Origin: Pelotomaculum sp. UBA3103
Lineage (GTDB): Bacteria; Bacillota; Desulfotomaculia; Desulfotomaculales; Pelotomaculaceae
DNA length: 35,026 bases
Assembly: GCA_002365855.1 (NCBI GenBank)
Contig: DFAP01000065.1
Location: 1 to 35,026 of the forward strand
Direction of reading: 5' to 3'
How positions within the stretch are numbered: position 1 is the stretch's first letter; every line of letters starts with the position of its first letter. This document shows, one piece after another, positions 24,620 to 33,835 of this stretch. The translations under genes and the position numbers were made by a program. The notes beneath the pieces are model-generated. The model was given only the letters and a program-made list of their open reading frames with translations. It was not told where the DNA came from and did not search any database.

Positions 24620-25435
24620 ATGCCTTTAAAAGGGCTGAAGATAGGTTTCCTGGGCGGGGGATCCATGGGTGAAGCCTTGCTGACGGGCTTAATCCGCGCA
24701 GGTCTGGCAGCGCCTCCTGAGCTTTTCGTGAGTGACATTAGCCCAGCGCGGCTGGATCTATTAAGAGAAAAACTTGGTGTTAATGTTACCACCCAAAACC
24801 ATGAGGTTTTACATGAGGCGGATGTTGTCATTCTGGCTGTCAAGCCGAATGCAGTCCCACCTCTATTAAAAAATATTGCCCCGGCAGTGAGAACCTGCCA
24901 GACATTTATTTCAATAGCCGCCGGGATATCAACAGGCCTCATTGAGAGCTGCCTGGCACAACCAGTACCGGTTGTGCGGGCAATGCCGAACACTCCATGC
25001 CTGGTAGGGGAAGGAGCAAGCGCGGTCAGTGTTGGAAAATACGCTGGAGAAAAAGACGTTAAGATAGCTTTGTCTATATTTTCATCGACTGGGAAAGCTG
25101 TACAAGTGCCAGAATCTCTACTTGACTGTGTGACAGGCCTGAGCGGCAGCGGGCCGGCATTTATGTACATGATCCTGGAAGGTTTCATCGACGGAGCCGT
25201 GCGCCAGGGGTTGTCCAGGGATCTGGCCAGGTTCTTGGCCGCACAGACCATGTTGGGTTCTGCCAAGATGGTTTTGGAAACAGGGGAACATCCAGGCAAA
25301 TTAAAGGACATGGTGACCACTCCGGGCGGTACTACAATTGCCGGGCTTTACGCCCTGGAGGAAGGGGCTTTAAAGGCTCTGCTGATGAAGGCTGTTGACG
25401 CTGCTACCCGGCGTTCCCGTGAACTTTCAGGCTAA
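24620..25435 (+). CDS. proC: Pyrroline-5-carboxylate reductase ProC
   Basis: NAD(P)H-dependent last step of proline synthesis. The 271-aa product has the Rossmann glycine-rich start KIGFLGGGSMGEALLTGLI, VVILAVKPNAVPPLL, ISIAAGIS, VRAMPNTPCLVGEGASAV and the catalytic-domain segment LSGSGPAFMYMILEGFIDGAVRQGL, ending with TTPGGTTIAGLYALEEG. ATG preceded by AAGGGGAT. Located between sepF and yggT as in related species. Confidence 0.97.
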   Translation: MPLKGLKIGFLGGGSMGEALLTGLIRAGLAAPPELFVSDISPARLDLLREKLGVNVTTQNHEVLHEADVVILAVKPNAVPPLLKNIAPAVRTCQTFISIAAGISTGLIESCLAQPVPVVRAMPNTPCLVGEGASAVSVGKYAGEKDVKIALSIFSSTGKAVQVPESLLDCVTGLSGSGPAFMYMILEGFIDGAVRQGLSRDLARFLAAQTMLGSAKMVLETGEHPGKLKDMVTTPGGTTIAGLYALEEGALKALLMKAVDAATRRSRELSG

Positions 25436-25451
25436 AAAAGGTGGGTGTGAT

Positions 25452-25739
25452 ATGATTGCTATTATAAAGACAGCTGTAGATGTAGCTTTTCAGGTTTATA
25501 CCTGGCTTCTGATTGTGCGGATCCTGCTTTCCTGGTTCCGCCATAATCCTTATCAACCTGTAATACGGTTTGTTTACGAGGTAACCGAACCATATTTACG
25601 GATTTTCAGGCGGATCGTCCCACCTTACGGCCAAGTAGATTTTTCCCCCATTGTTGCTTTCTTTGCCCTTCAGATTATAGCATGGATGGTGGATAGGGTG
25701 TTTAACTTTATTCTATACAAAATGTACTTTCTGGCCTAA
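25452..25739 (+). CDS. yggT: YggT family membrane protein
   Basis: A 95-aa, two-helix membrane protein of the YggT/YlmG family associated with sepF and divIVA. Conserved segments: YTWLLIVRILLSWFRH, NPYQPVIRFVYEVTEPYLRIFRRIVPPYGQVDFSPIV is present in order (positions about 31-67). ATG 25452 lies 8 nt downstream of GGTGGGTG; the frame is open 19 codons further up inside proC. Confidence 0.92.
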   Translation: MIAIIKTAVDVAFQVYTWLLIVRILLSWFRHNPYQPVIRFVYEVTEPYLRIFRRIVPPYGQVDFSPIVAFFALQIIAWMVDRVFNFILYKMYFLA

Positions 25740-25760
25740 AATAAACGAGGTGAATAGTCT

Positions 25761-26324
25761 TTGTTAACGCCGCTTGAAATTCAAAAGAAAGTATTTCGCC
25801 GTGTTTTCCGGGGTTATTGCGAGGAGGAAGTGGATTCCTTTCTGGATAAAATTAACCAGGACTATGAAATTTTATATCGTGAGACTCAGGAATTAAAAGA
25901 AAAACTGGTTCAGTCTGATCGCAGTATGGACCGTTACAGGGATATTGAGGAAGTACTCAAAAACACTATGGTCATGGCTCAAAAAAACGCAGACGAACTG
26001 CGACAGAACACCGAAAAAGAGACTCGCCTGATCATGGACAGGGCGCGCATTGAAGCTGATGAGTTGGCTCGGGAAGCCGAGCAGGAAGCTGCAGCTATCA
26101 TCAATGAGGCCGAACAGCGCGCATCTGTGATGGTATCCGAGGCTGAAAAAAAAGTAAGTCTTATTCTGGAAGAGTACCACCGGTTTAAAAGAGAGGCTCA
26201 GGTCTTCAGGATGCGCTTACGCTCTTTTCTGGATGCGCAGGTTAAGCTATTGGACTGCGAAGATTATGGACCGCTGGTGGAAAATGACTATGAAGAGGAG
26301 GAGCCTTTATCTGAGCCGGCTTAG
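25761..26324 (+). CDS. divIVA: DivIVA-domain protein
   Basis: Membrane-curvature-binding coiled-coil protein that marks septa and poles. The 187-aa product starts with the conserved N-terminal motif LTPLEIQKKVFRRVFRGY and EEEVDSFLDKI, then a long Glu/Ala-rich coiled coil (about residues 50-135, LAREAEQEAAAIINEAEQ), then a basic/aromatic segment RFKREAQVFRMRLRSFLDAQ and an acidic tail. TTG start, 6-8 nt after GAGGTG. Last gene of the yggS-divIVA run, closed by a terminator. Confidence 0.95.
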   Translation: MLTPLEIQKKVFRRVFRGYCEEEVDSFLDKINQDYEILYRETQELKEKLVQSDRSMDRYRDIEEVLKNTMVMAQKNADELRQNTEKETRLIMDRARIEADELAREAEQEAAAIINEAEQRASVMVSEAEKKVSLILEEYHRFKREAQVFRMRLRSFLDAQVKLLDCEDYGPLVENDYEEEEPLSEPA

Positions 26325-26354
26325 TTAAACAATTGATGCTTATTGATAGATGAA

Positions 26355-26388
26355 GGAGAGGGAGCTAGAGCCTTCTCCGATTTTTTTT
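26355..26388 (+). terminator. Terminator after divIVA
   Basis: GGAGAGGG (26355-26362) pairs with CCTTCTCC (26371-26378), 8 bp with one G-T wobble and an 8-nt loop, followed by GATTTTTTTT. Confidence 0.85.
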
Positions 26389-26469
26389 AGGGGTTGTCTG
26401 TTTAGTGGTTGATGTTTTAGACTAATTATAAACCAGTAATAAAGATAGAATTTGAGGTGCTGTGGCAAG

Positions 26470-27090
26470 TTGGAAAAACTGGGCAGGCTTTTTGACAGGA
26501 AGCCAGGTATCATAAACGAAAACGAATACTTTCTGTCCGCAGTGCTCCTGCCGCTCGTCGAAAAAGGAGGCAGGCATCACGTCTTATTCGAGGTGCGTTC
26601 CTGCCACCTGCTGAGGCAACCGGGGGAAATATGCTTTCCCGGAGGAAAAGTCGAAGAGTGTGAGCTTGCGTGTCCGGAAGAAACGGCTGTTCGTGAGGCT
26701 GTTGAGGAACTGGGAATAAAAAGAGAGCAGGTGTCCCTGCTGGGCTCCCTGGACTTTTTAATCACCCCGCCCGGCACGTTAGTATACGCTTATACAGGTC
26801 TGATCCGGGACCACGAGCGTATGTTTCCTAACCCGAATGAGGTTAAGGAGGTTTTCCTGGTACCAGTTGAGTATTTTTTAAAAAACCCTCCCTGTAAGAG
26901 CAGCGTTGAGGTAGCTACGCGTTATGCAGAAGATTTTCCGTATCACATGGTTCCTTCTTCATACAAAAAAGAATGGAATAAAAGATGGTCTTTTCCAGTG
27001 TATTATTACTTATATGGTGAAAGGTTCATATGGGGGATGACAGCTAGGATTCTTCAAAATTTTGTGCAGGTATATTACAACCTGAAATAG
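26470..27090 (+). CDS. Nudix hydrolase, coenzyme A pyrophosphatase-like
   Basis: A 206-aa Nudix protein of the NudL/CoA-pyrophosphatase type: VLFEVRSCHLLRQPGEICFPGGKVE is the family's Ser/His-containing signature upstream of the box, and REAVEELGI is the catalytic core. The spacing between the first glycines and REAVEELG looks two residues longer than the classical GX5EX7REUXEEXGU pattern. The likely reaction is hydrolysis of CoA or related nucleotide diphosphates. The frame is open from TTG 26452; TTG 26470, 10 nt after GAGGTG (26454-26459), is chosen. Independent of the divIVA operon because of the terminator. Confidence 0.85.
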   Translation: MEKLGRLFDRKPGIINENEYFLSAVLLPLVEKGGRHHVLFEVRSCHLLRQPGEICFPGGKVEECELACPEETAVREAVEELGIKREQVSLLGSLDFLITPPGTLVYAYTGLIRDHERMFPNPNEVKEVFLVPVEYFLKNPPCKSSVEVATRYAEDFPYHMVPSSYKKEWNKRWSFPVYYYLYGERFIWGMTARILQNFVQVYYNLK

Positions 27091-27134
27091 TGTTAAGAGG
27101 TTGTAAGCTTATTAGACTAAGGAGGTAGTGAGAC

Positions 27135-27983
27135 GTGAGTTGTATCTATCAGATAAGCTGGTTCAGTAAGGTTATGAGAGTACAGCCGGAAGAACTGCTT
27201 GCTGAATCGACTATAATCGGAACCGACGCTGAGGCGTCAGGAAGGCTGCTTACGGATGCAGCCAACTTTGAAATTAAGGAGGCGTCCTGGGAAGTCATCC
27301 GTTCACCGGGAGGCGTACTTGACGGCAGAGGTGTTGTTCCCGGTTTAAAAGGTGTGGCCGCTTACTTTAATGCCGGAAAGGAACTGCGCCGGGCCGTGGG
27401 TGAAGAGGCAGGCGGCCTGGCGAGGGAACTTTTTGCAGAATGTATCAGGGGTATGATTCAGGCTGAAACTTTTTTATACCAGGAAAGAGGATACCCAACA
27501 GCTGAAGCTTACGGAGGCTATTGGGAGAAACTTTATCTTAATTCGTGCCGCTATTACAGCAGCTTAGACCGCATTTCCCGCAGGTGGTCCGACTATGTTA
27601 GCGGTTACAGCACAGGCTCCACATTTTTCAACCGGGTTAAAAGCTGTTCTATTTACAAGAAACGCGACGGATTGACTACCGCTGGCATTTTGACGGACTC
27701 TTTTCACGAAATGAGCGCTATTATAGACTTTAACGCGGAGGGCACGGTGACAGGGTGTTCAGGCAATTTTCTCAGGGCCCCCGACCAGGTTTGTTTTGAA
27801 AATTCCTCGTTGCTTGATGGGTTAATAGGAGCACCCCTGATTGGCTTCGGCAAAAAAGATATTGCCAAAATTATCGGCGGTCCTCTGGGTTGCGATCATT
27901 TGGTTGATTTGGTTGGAGACATGGTAAAAAGTATTAATACTGTTTTTAAAAATAATTCTAACGTTTTGGAAGAGGGGCTATAG
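27135..27983 (+). CDS. DUF2889 domain protein
   Basis: A 282-aa protein of unknown function. The C-terminal half is DUF2889-like: IYKKRDGLTTAGILTDSFHEM, IDFNAEGTVTGCSGNFLRAP and the conserved closing GCDHLVDLVGDMVKS. The N-terminal half (about residues 60-150) contains many aromatic residues and a helical stretch (AGGLARELFAECIRGMIQAE). No signal or membrane segment. GTG start 8 nt after GGAGGT-type site (27120-27126). It is followed by yggU after 3 nt. Confidence 0.7.
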   Translation: MSCIYQISWFSKVMRVQPEELLAESTIIGTDAEASGRLLTDAANFEIKEASWEVIRSPGGVLDGRGVVPGLKGVAAYFNAGKELRRAVGEEAGGLARELFAECIRGMIQAETFLYQERGYPTAEAYGGYWEKLYLNSCRYYSSLDRISRRWSDYVSGYSTGSTFFNRVKSCSIYKKRDGLTTAGILTDSFHEMSAIIDFNAEGTVTGCSGNFLRAPDQVCFENSSLLDGLIGAPLIGFGKKDIAKIIGGPLGCDHLVDLVGDMVKSINTVFKNNSNVLEEGL

Positions 27984-27986
27984 CAG

Positions 27987-28283
27987 ATGCTGCATATAAC
28001 GGAAGACCGTGGCTCCGTTACATTTAAGGTAAGAGTACAGCCCAGATCATCCAAAAACGGGGTAGTAGGACTTTATGAGGATGCTCTCAAGCTGCGCCTG
28101 GCGGCGCCTCCGCTTGAAGGCAAGGCTAATGAGGCCTGCCGCGCTTATTTGGCGGAACTGCTTTCAGTGCCGCGCTCTCATGTGGAGATCGTTGCCGGCC
28201 TGGCAAGCCGCAGTAAAATAATCAGGGTCAGAGGGGTTAACGCTGATAAAGTTAACAAGCTAATTCTACAGGCGAAAAGATGA
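27987..28283 (+). CDS. yggU: DUF167/YggU family protein
   Basis: A 98-aa DUF167 (UPF0235) protein. The conserved FKVRVQPRSSKNGVVG, LKLRLAAPPLEGKANEA and the tail SRSKIIRVRGV are typical. Function unknown in the family. ATG 27987 overlaps no previous gene but is only 3 nt after the DUF2889 stop, so cotranslation is likely. Confidence 0.9.
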   Translation: MLHITEDRGSVTFKVRVQPRSSKNGVVGLYEDALKLRLAAPPLEGKANEACRAYLAELLSVPRSHVEIVAGLASRSKIIRVRGVNADKVNKLILQAKR

Positions 28284-28320
28284 GTTAACTTATTGCCATC
28301 ATAAAGGAACGCAAAAGGAC

Positions 28321-28543
28321 TCAAACCGCTTTAACCATACAGCATTCAATTTCCTCCTCGGAAAGAACCCTCGTTACAAACAAGTCCCCTTTTCGAGCCA
28401 GTGATTACTTCCTCCGGTTCGATCAGCCGCGTGCGATTATGGTCAAAAAGAACGCAAACACTTGGGAATGCTGGCCGGCCTTTAGAGAATGACAAAATTA
28501 TGCTCTGATTGACTTTGGCAGTAATTATATAATCGGTTCTTAA
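28321..28543 (-). pseudogene. Possible decayed open frame in the intergenic region
   Basis: On the minus strand a frame is open from about 28543 down to a TGA at 28348-28346. It reads like protein in part (PSVCVLFDHNRTRLIEPEEV and ITGSKRGLV). A neighbouring frame then reads ARKGDLFVTRVLSEEEIE and ends at TGA 28323-28321. Joining the two needs one frameshift near 28390. No ATG or convincing ribosome binding site is present. I recognise no family. It may be a remnant, or coincidence. The rest of the gap, 28544-28627, shows nothing. Confidence 0.25.
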
Positions 28544-28627
28544 CTACAAATTCTTAATTGGTTTTATAAAATATAAAATTTTTTTGGTGGCTGGTGATCA
28601 GCCTGTTTTTATTTGCCTGCGGTTTTA

Positions 28628-28656
28628 TTGACTAAAAAAGTGCTTTTATATATAAT
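28628..28656 (+). promoter_or_regulatory. Promoter of the ileS T-box transcript
   Basis: TTGACT (28628-28633), 17 nt, TATAAT (28651-28656): near-consensus housekeeping promoter. It starts transcription about 25 nt before stem I of the T-box leader. Confidence 0.85.
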
Positions 28657-28679
28657 ATTGCGTGTCAGCGCATATCAAA

Positions 28680-28942
28680 TGCCAATGAGCGGGAAGAGTA
28701 GATGTTAAACCTGTTTAGAGAACCCGGGACGGTGGAAGCCGGGTGGGGTAAGCGTTGAAAATCACCCGGGAGGCGCCAGCTGAAACCCATACGGGAATTA
28801 AGCTGTGCCGGCTAGCTGCCCGTTATACGGCTTTATTGAGTGGTTGGCTCTGGTTATACATATTTTTTTAAACCGGCCGGCAGTTTGGGTGGTACCGCGG
28901 GTTATTCATCCCGTCCCTTAAGGGGCGGGATATGTTTTTTTC
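28680..28942 (+). promoter_or_regulatory. T-box riboswitch, isoleucine specifier AUC
   Basis: Leader RNA that reads uncharged tRNA-Ile and controls ileS by antitermination. The T-box sequence TGGGTGGTACCGCGG is at 28886-28900; its UGGU pairs with the ACCA end of tRNA-Ile. Stem I shows AGAGAA and GGTG elements (about 28717-28732), and the specifier ATC at 28761-28763 (in GAAAATCACCC) followed by GGAG. The terminator ATCCCGTCCC / GGGGCGGGAT (28908-28931) is followed by ATGTTTTTTT. The AUC specifier agrees with the downstream gene. Boundaries are approximate. Confidence 0.93.
28908..28941 (+). terminator. T-box terminator hairpin
   Basis: ATCCCGTCCC (28908-28917) and GGGGCGGGAT (28922-28931), 10 bp with one G-T wobble around TTAA, then ATGTTTTTTT. 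It is the OFF-state terminator of the ileS leader. Confidence 0.9.
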
Positions 28943-29011
28943 TGCCTAAAAGTTTTTTTGATAGTTGTATTAAGCAAAAGTTTATATTTTTCAGTGAGAG
29001 GTGCAAAAAAG

Positions 29012-31795
29012 ATGGACTACAGTAAAACACTGAACCTGCCCAAGACAGATTTTCCAATGCGGGCAAACCTTCCTCAGCGGGAGCCGGATTTTTTGAAATT
29101 TTGGGATGAGATTGATCTCTACCGCAAAGTTCAGAAAAAAAACAGCGGCCGCCCAAAATTTATCCTTCATGACGGCCCGCCGTTTGCCAATGGGCATATC
29201 CACCTGGGGCATGTTTTAAATAAGGTTCTCAAGGACATCGTAGTGAAGTTTCACTCCATGTCCGGGTTTGACGCCCCGTATGTGCCGGGATGGGATACTC
29301 ACGGACTGCCTATTGAGCAGCAGGTAATCAAGGCCTCCGGTCTCAAACGCCATGAAATTGACACGAGGGTATTTAGAAACAGATGCAGGGACTTTGCCCT
29401 GGAATATGTGGACATTCAGCGCGAAGAGTTCAAGAGGCTGGGTGTGCGTGGTGAATGGGGTAAGCCTTACCTGACGCTTATGCCCGGCTTTGAGGCCCGC
29501 CAGATCGGCGTTTTTGGCGAAATGGCGAAGAAGGGCTTTATTTACAAGGGTTTAAAACCAGTTTACTGGTGTGCCGCCTGCGAAACCGCTCTGGCCGAGG
29601 CTGAAGTCGAATACGGCGATAAGCATTCCGCATCGATCTACGTAAGGTTCCCTGTTATGAACGGCAAAGGAATATTGCCTGAAAAGGATACTTACGTAGT
29701 TATCTGGACCACTACTCCATGGACCCTCCCTGCCAACGTTGCTGTTTCGCTTCACCCGGAATTTGAATACGCTCTGGTTCAGGTAAATTCAGAAAAATAT
29801 TTAGTAGCAGAAGATTTAAAAGAACAATTCCTGGAGACTATGGGCTTGAAGGGAGCCGAAACTGTAAAGAAATATCGGGGAGCTGAACTTGATCGAGTGG
29901 AATTAAGACACCCCTTTGCAGATAGAATTTCTCTGATAATTCTAGGTGATCATGTTACCCTTGAGCAGGGTACAGGCTGCGTACACACTGCACCTGGTCA
30001 CGGCATGGAAGACTTCATTGTCGGAAAACAGTATAATCTTCCTGTTATATCTCCTGTGGATGGTAAAGGACGCTTTACCGATGAGGGGGGTATTTTTGCA
30101 GGTCAGTTTTATCTGGATGCGGACAAAGCAGTGATTGAAGAGCTGGGGCGCAGGGGGCATTTAATGAAGCATGATACAATCCTGCACCAGTATCCACATT
30201 GCTGGCGATGCAAGAAGACGATTTTTTTCAGGGCAACCGAGCAGTGGTTCGCTTCTATTGATGGTTTTCGCCAGGCTGCTTTAGACGCTATTAGAAAAGT
30301 TCGCTGGATCCCCGGATGGGGTGAGGAGCGCATCTACAATATGGTGGCCAACCGGGGTGACTGGTGCATATCCCGTCAGCGGAGCTGGGGCGTGCCTATT
30401 CCCATATTTTATTGCGGCGAATGCGGCAAGGTACTGATCAACGATAATACGGTAGGCCACCTCCAGGAGCTTTTCAGGGAACACGGCTCAGACATTTGGT
30501 TTGCCCGTGAAGCCGCCGACCTGCTCCCCGTTGGTGTTAAATGCCCTCATTGCGATACAGGGCGGTTCACCAAAGAAACAGATATTATGGATGTTTGGTT
30601 TGATTCCGGCACCAGTCATTTAGGAGTGCTGGATGAACCGGGCTCATGGCCGGACCTGAGCTGGCCGGCGGACCTTTACTTGGAGGGAAGCGACCAGCAC
30701 CGGGGCTGGTTTAACTCCTCGCTCTCCACGTCAGTGGCTGTAAACGGTCAGGCGCCTTACCGAGCGGTGTTGACTCATGGCTTTGTGGTCGATGAACAGG
30801 GCCGCAAAATGTCTAAATCACTTGGAAATGTGGTAGACCCCGTCAAGGTCATCAGGCAGATGGGCGCCGATATTTTACGACTGTGGGTTAGTTCTGCGGA
30901 TTACCGGTCTGATCTTGCGGCATCACCTAATATTCTCAAACAGATGACCGAGGCCTACCGGAAAATTAGGAATACCTGCCGCTTTCTGCTGGGCAACCTG
31001 TATGACTTTGATCCTACCAAAGACATGGTTCGGTACGACCAGCTTTCAGAAATTGACAGGTGGGCCCTGGTAAAGCTGCAGAAACTGATTCAGAAGGTAG
31101 CCTGCGGGTACCGTGATTACGAATATCACGTGGTGTATCACACTATTTATGGCTTCTGTGCTGTAGACATGAGCTCCCTTTATCTCGATATCATTAAGGA
31201 TAGGCTTTACACTGCCCCTGCAGGATCTATTCAAAGGCGTTCGGCTCAAACTGTCCTGTATGAGGTACTGTCTGCATTAGTCCGTCTGCTTGTCCCCATT
31301 CTTGCGTTTACCACTGAGGAAGTCTGGCGTCATATGCCTGGTGATAAGGGAGATGCAGTAAGTGTTCAGCTTACAGAAATGCCTGAAGTAAATGAAGATT
31401 ACCTGGACGAGGAACTTGACAGGAAGTGGGAGCGCATCCTGGCAGTGCGCGGAGAGGTAACCAGGGTGCTGGAGGCTGCGCGCAGGGATAAAGTTATTGG
31501 TAATTCCCTCGAGGCAGCAGTTGAACTGTATGCCGGCAAAGAACTGCGAACTTTCCTCGACCCCCTTAACGACGAACTGGCTGTCATCTTTATAGTATCG
31601 GAAGTCAACCTGAAAGACATTGGCTCAGCGACGTTAGACGCGGTGAGGGTGGACTCCGTACCTGAGCTGGCGGTATCAGTGCATCCTGCCAGGGGTAAAA
31701 AGTGTGAGCGCTGCTGGATGTACCACGAGGAAACAGGATTGGACGCAGAAAACCCAACTGTTTGCCCCAAATGTGCCGCTGCCTTAAAGGGATAA
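29012..31795 (+). CDS. ileS: Isoleucyl-tRNA synthetase
   Basis: Charges tRNA-Ile; class I aminoacyl-tRNA synthetase with editing domain. The 927-aa product has the HIGH-type signature GHIHLGH (61-67), KMSKS (599-603) in [10 protein letters not shown], the CP1 editing domain between, and C-terminal zinc ligands in CERCWMY and CPKCA. The frame is open from 28958, but ATG 29012 lies after GAGAGGTG and gives the normal [20 protein letters not shown] start. Regulated by the T-box leader. Followed by a terminator, then vanZ on the other strand and lspA. Confidence 0.98.
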   Translation: MDYSKTLNLPKTDFPMRANLPQREPDFLKFWDEIDLYRKVQKKNSGRPKFILHDGPPFANGHIHLGHVLNKVLKDIVVKFHSMSGFDAPYVPGWDTHGLPIEQQVIKASGLKRHEIDTRVFRNRCRDFALEYVDIQREEFKRLGVRGEWGKPYLTLMPGFEARQIGVFGEMAKKGFIYKGLKPVYWCAACETALAEAEVEYGDKHSASIYVRFPVMNGKGILPEKDTYVVIWTTTPWTLPANVAVSLHPEFEYALVQVNSEKYLVAEDLKEQFLETMGLKGAETVKKYRGAELDRVELRHPFADRISLIILGDHVTLEQGTGCVHTAPGHGMEDFIVGKQYNLPVISPVDGKGRFTDEGGIFAGQFYLDADKAVIEELGRRGHLMKHDTILHQYPHCWRCKKTIFFRATEQWFASIDGFRQAALDAIRKVRWIPGWGEERIYNMVANRGDWCISRQRSWGVPIPIFYCGECGKVLINDNTVGHLQELFREHGSDIWFAREAADLLPVGVKCPHCDTGRFTKETDIMDVWFDSGTSHLGVLDEPGSWPDLSWPADLYLEGSDQHRGWFNSSLSTSVAVNGQAPYRAVLTHGFVVDEQGRKMSKSLGNVVDPVKVIRQMGADILRLWVSSADYRSDLAASPNILKQMTEAYRKIRNTCRFLLGNLYDFDPTKDMVRYDQLSEIDRWALVKLQKLIQKVACGYRDYEYHVVYHTIYGFCAVDMSSLYLDIIKDRLYTAPAGSIQRRSAQTVLYEVLSALVRLLVPILAFTTEEVWRHMPGDKGDAVSVQLTEMPEVNEDYLDEELDRKWERILAVRGEVTRVLEAARRDKVIGNSLEAAVELYAGKELRTFLDPLNDELAVIFIVSEVNLKDIGSATLDAVRVDSVPELAVSVHPARGKKCERCWMYHEETGLDAENPTVCPKCAAALKG

Positions 31796-31853
31796 ACAAA
31801 AAATAGATTCGGGATTATCCAGTTTGTAGATGTAATCATGAATATTACCAGTT

Positions 31854-31885
31854 GGCCGCTGCTGATGCAATTTAGCGGCCTTTAC
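31854..31885 (+). terminator. Terminator between ileS and convergent vanZ
   Basis: GGCCGCT (31854-31860) and AGCGGCC (31874-31880) form a perfect 7-bp stem with a 13-nt loop, followed by TTTACTT. It could serve both convergent genes; the minus-strand side has no T run. Confidence 0.65.
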
Positions 31886-32274
31886 TTATAAACATTTCCA
31901 GTTTTACGGTTGGTGTTCCTTATTTTTTTAAAGAGATTGATGGCAACGACGGCCAACATCGCTCCTATCATATCGTTCCGTATGTCCAAAATCTCCGCTG
32001 AGCGTGAGGGAACAAAGGATTGATGGTACTCATCGGAAACCGCGTACGTCAAGCAGAGTAGCACAGACCATAAAGAGATATGCTTGAGAGAAGTTGTCCT
32101 GGCAAATGCGTAATAAAAAAGTGCTGACAGGATCAAGTAAGCTGTAACGTGGCCCCAGTCAAAATTCTTAATGAAGGGAAACAAGCTGTTTAGTTGGCTG
32201 CCCGTGCGCCCGGAAAAATAATATATAACACTCATCCAGAGTAAAGGCGGCAGCCAGTATAAGATTTTTTTCAT
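31882..32274 (-). CDS. VanZ-like family protein
   Basis: A 130-aa membrane protein with four hydrophobic helices. VanZ-family motifs are MSVIYYFSGRTGSQL, DWGHVTAYLILSALFYYAF and the conserved SDEYHQSFVPSRSAEILDIRNDMIGA. The family is named for low-level teicoplanin resistance but most members have no such role. ATG start with a weak AAGG site. Alone and convergent with ileS. Confidence 0.9.
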   Translation of the reverse strand: MKKILYWLPPLLWMSVIYYFSGRTGSQLNSLFPFIKNFDWGHVTAYLILSALFYYAFARTTSLKHISLWSVLLCLTYAVSDEYHQSFVPSRSAEILDIRNDMIGAMLAVVAINLFKKIRNTNRKTGNVYK

Positions 32275-32410
32275 TAAACAACCTTAGCCTTTCTTCATTC
32301 AAACAACATTTGTATTATATCATAAGCATTTAAGCTTTTATGGTTCCCCGTCATTGTTAGGAAAATAATGGGATAATATAAAGATGTTTCTCGTTTGATA
32401 CCTTTAAATT

Positions 32411-32890
32411 ATGGTAATATTAAGTTTGGTGATGGATATGTTCCTGCTTGTCATACTTACCACCTTCATAATTGATCAGTCTACCAAAGCCGCAGTGCAG
32501 CTGTCAATGTATCCGGGAGAATCAATCGCTGTGGCGCCGCCTGTTTTTCATCTCACCTACATCATGAATCCTGGCGCGGCCTTCGGCATATTCGCCTATC
32601 AGACTCACCTGTTCATTACAATGGGTATTTTACTGGTAGTCGGGGTGCTGATAGGTTACAGGAAAATTCCTCCGGGCTTTGTCCTGATGCGGGTTGGTCT
32701 GGGGTTAGTCCTTGGAGGGGCGCTTGGCAACCTGGCAGATCGCCTGCGGTTCGGTATGGTGGTTGATTTTTTAGATTTTCGTGTCTGGCCCGTGTTTAAC
32801 CTGGCTGATACAGCCATTTTTATCGGCGTCTGCCTCCTGGTATGGGAGCTGTTCAAAGATGAACAAAGGAAGTTGAAAAGGGGAGCGTAA
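32411..32890 (+). CDS. lspA: Lipoprotein signal peptidase LspA
   Basis: Membrane aspartic protease that cleaves prolipoprotein signal peptides. The 159-aa product has four helices and the family blocks IDQSTKAAVQ, NPGAAFGI, GGALGNLADRLRFGMVVDF (D119) and FNLADTAI (D133), the catalytic aspartate pair. Start is uncertain; ATG 32411 is the longest, and ATG 32432 or 32438 would also leave a complete first helix. Followed 6 nt later by the RluD-type gene, the usual lspA-rluD operon. Confidence 0.93.
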   Translation: MVILSLVMDMFLLVILTTFIIDQSTKAAVQLSMYPGESIAVAPPVFHLTYIMNPGAAFGIFAYQTHLFITMGILLVVGVLIGYRKIPPGFVLMRVGLGLVLGGALGNLADRLRFGMVVDFLDFRVWPVFNLADTAIFIGVCLLVWELFKDEQRKLKRGA

Positions 32891-32896
32891 AGGTAC

Positions 32897-33835
32897 GTGC
32901 TGCTGTTTAATTCATTTGAAGTGGAGGAGGATGACTCCGGCGCCAGGCTGGATGTTTTTCTGTCGCGCGAAATAGGGGAGTTAACCCGTTCCCACATACA
33001 AAAGTTAATAGTGGAGAGGCTGGTTACAGTAAACGGCAGCACAGCACGTTCCAGCTATAAGCTTAAGCCTGGTGACCTGGTTGATTTACGGATTCCCGAG
33101 CCACAGGGCCTGGAGCTTAGAGCAGAGCCAATACCCCTTGATATATACTTTGAAGATTTTGATGTTATTGTAATCAATAAGCCACGGGGAATGGTTGTCC
33201 ACCCTGCTACAGGGAACTTTTCGGGCACCCTTGTAAATGCCCTCCTTTATCACTGCCGTGACCTTTCCGGTATCAACGGGGTATTAAGACCCGGTATTGT
33301 TCACCGCCTGGATAAGGATACGTCGGGTTTGATTGCCGTGGCCAAAAACGATAACGCTCACGCAGGTCTTGCCGTACAGCTCAAGGATCGAACTGTTACC
33401 AGGCGCTATCTAGCCCTGGTTCACGGGAGGGTCAAAGAGCAGTCAGGCATAATCGATGCGCCAATCGGGCGTCACCCGGCAGACAGAAAGAAAATGGCTG
33501 TAGTGCAGAAAAACGCTAAGCACGCGGTTACAAAATATCGCGTGCTAAAGCGCTACAAAGGCTATACATATCTTGAGTTAACCCTTGAAACAGGCCGCAC
33601 CCACCAAATCAGAGTTCACCTGTCGTATATAGGGCACCCGGTAGTCGGTGACTTAAAGTATGGCCCATCCTGTCCACACTTTGGTCTCAAGGGGCAATTT
33701 CTCCACGCGGAGGTACTTGGCTTTATTCACCCGAGCACAGGGAAATACCTTGAGTTTAAGTCGCCCCTGCCTGAAACGCTGTCGGAGATAATCACAAAGC
33801 TACCGCCCGAAGAACCGGACCAAGGGCATCATTAA
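32897..33835 (+). CDS. RluD-type pseudouridine synthase
   Basis: Modifies uridines in large-subunit rRNA. The 312-aa protein has an N-terminal S4 RNA-binding domain (about residues 15-75, GARLDVFLSREIGELTRSHI) and the RluA-family catalytic domain with the aspartate D139 in HRLDKDTSGLI, plus INKPRGMVVHPATGN and LETGRTHQIRVHL. This domain order and length (about 300 aa) fit the RluD subgroup, with specificity for 23S rRNA inferred. GTG start 6 nt after lspA. Its 3' end overlaps the convergent DUF441 gene by 36 nt (33800-33835). Confidence 0.95.
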   Translation: MLLFNSFEVEEDDSGARLDVFLSREIGELTRSHIQKLIVERLVTVNGSTARSSYKLKPGDLVDLRIPEPQGLELRAEPIPLDIYFEDFDVIVINKPRGMVVHPATGNFSGTLVNALLYHCRDLSGINGVLRPGIVHRLDKDTSGLIAVAKNDNAHAGLAVQLKDRTVTRRYLALVHGRVKEQSGIIDAPIGRHPADRKKMAVVQKNAKHAVTKYRVLKRYKGYTYLELTLETGRTHQIRVHLSYIGHPVVGDLKYGPSCPHFGLKGQFLHAEVLGFIHPSTGKYLEFKSPLPETLSEIITKLPPEEPDQGHH

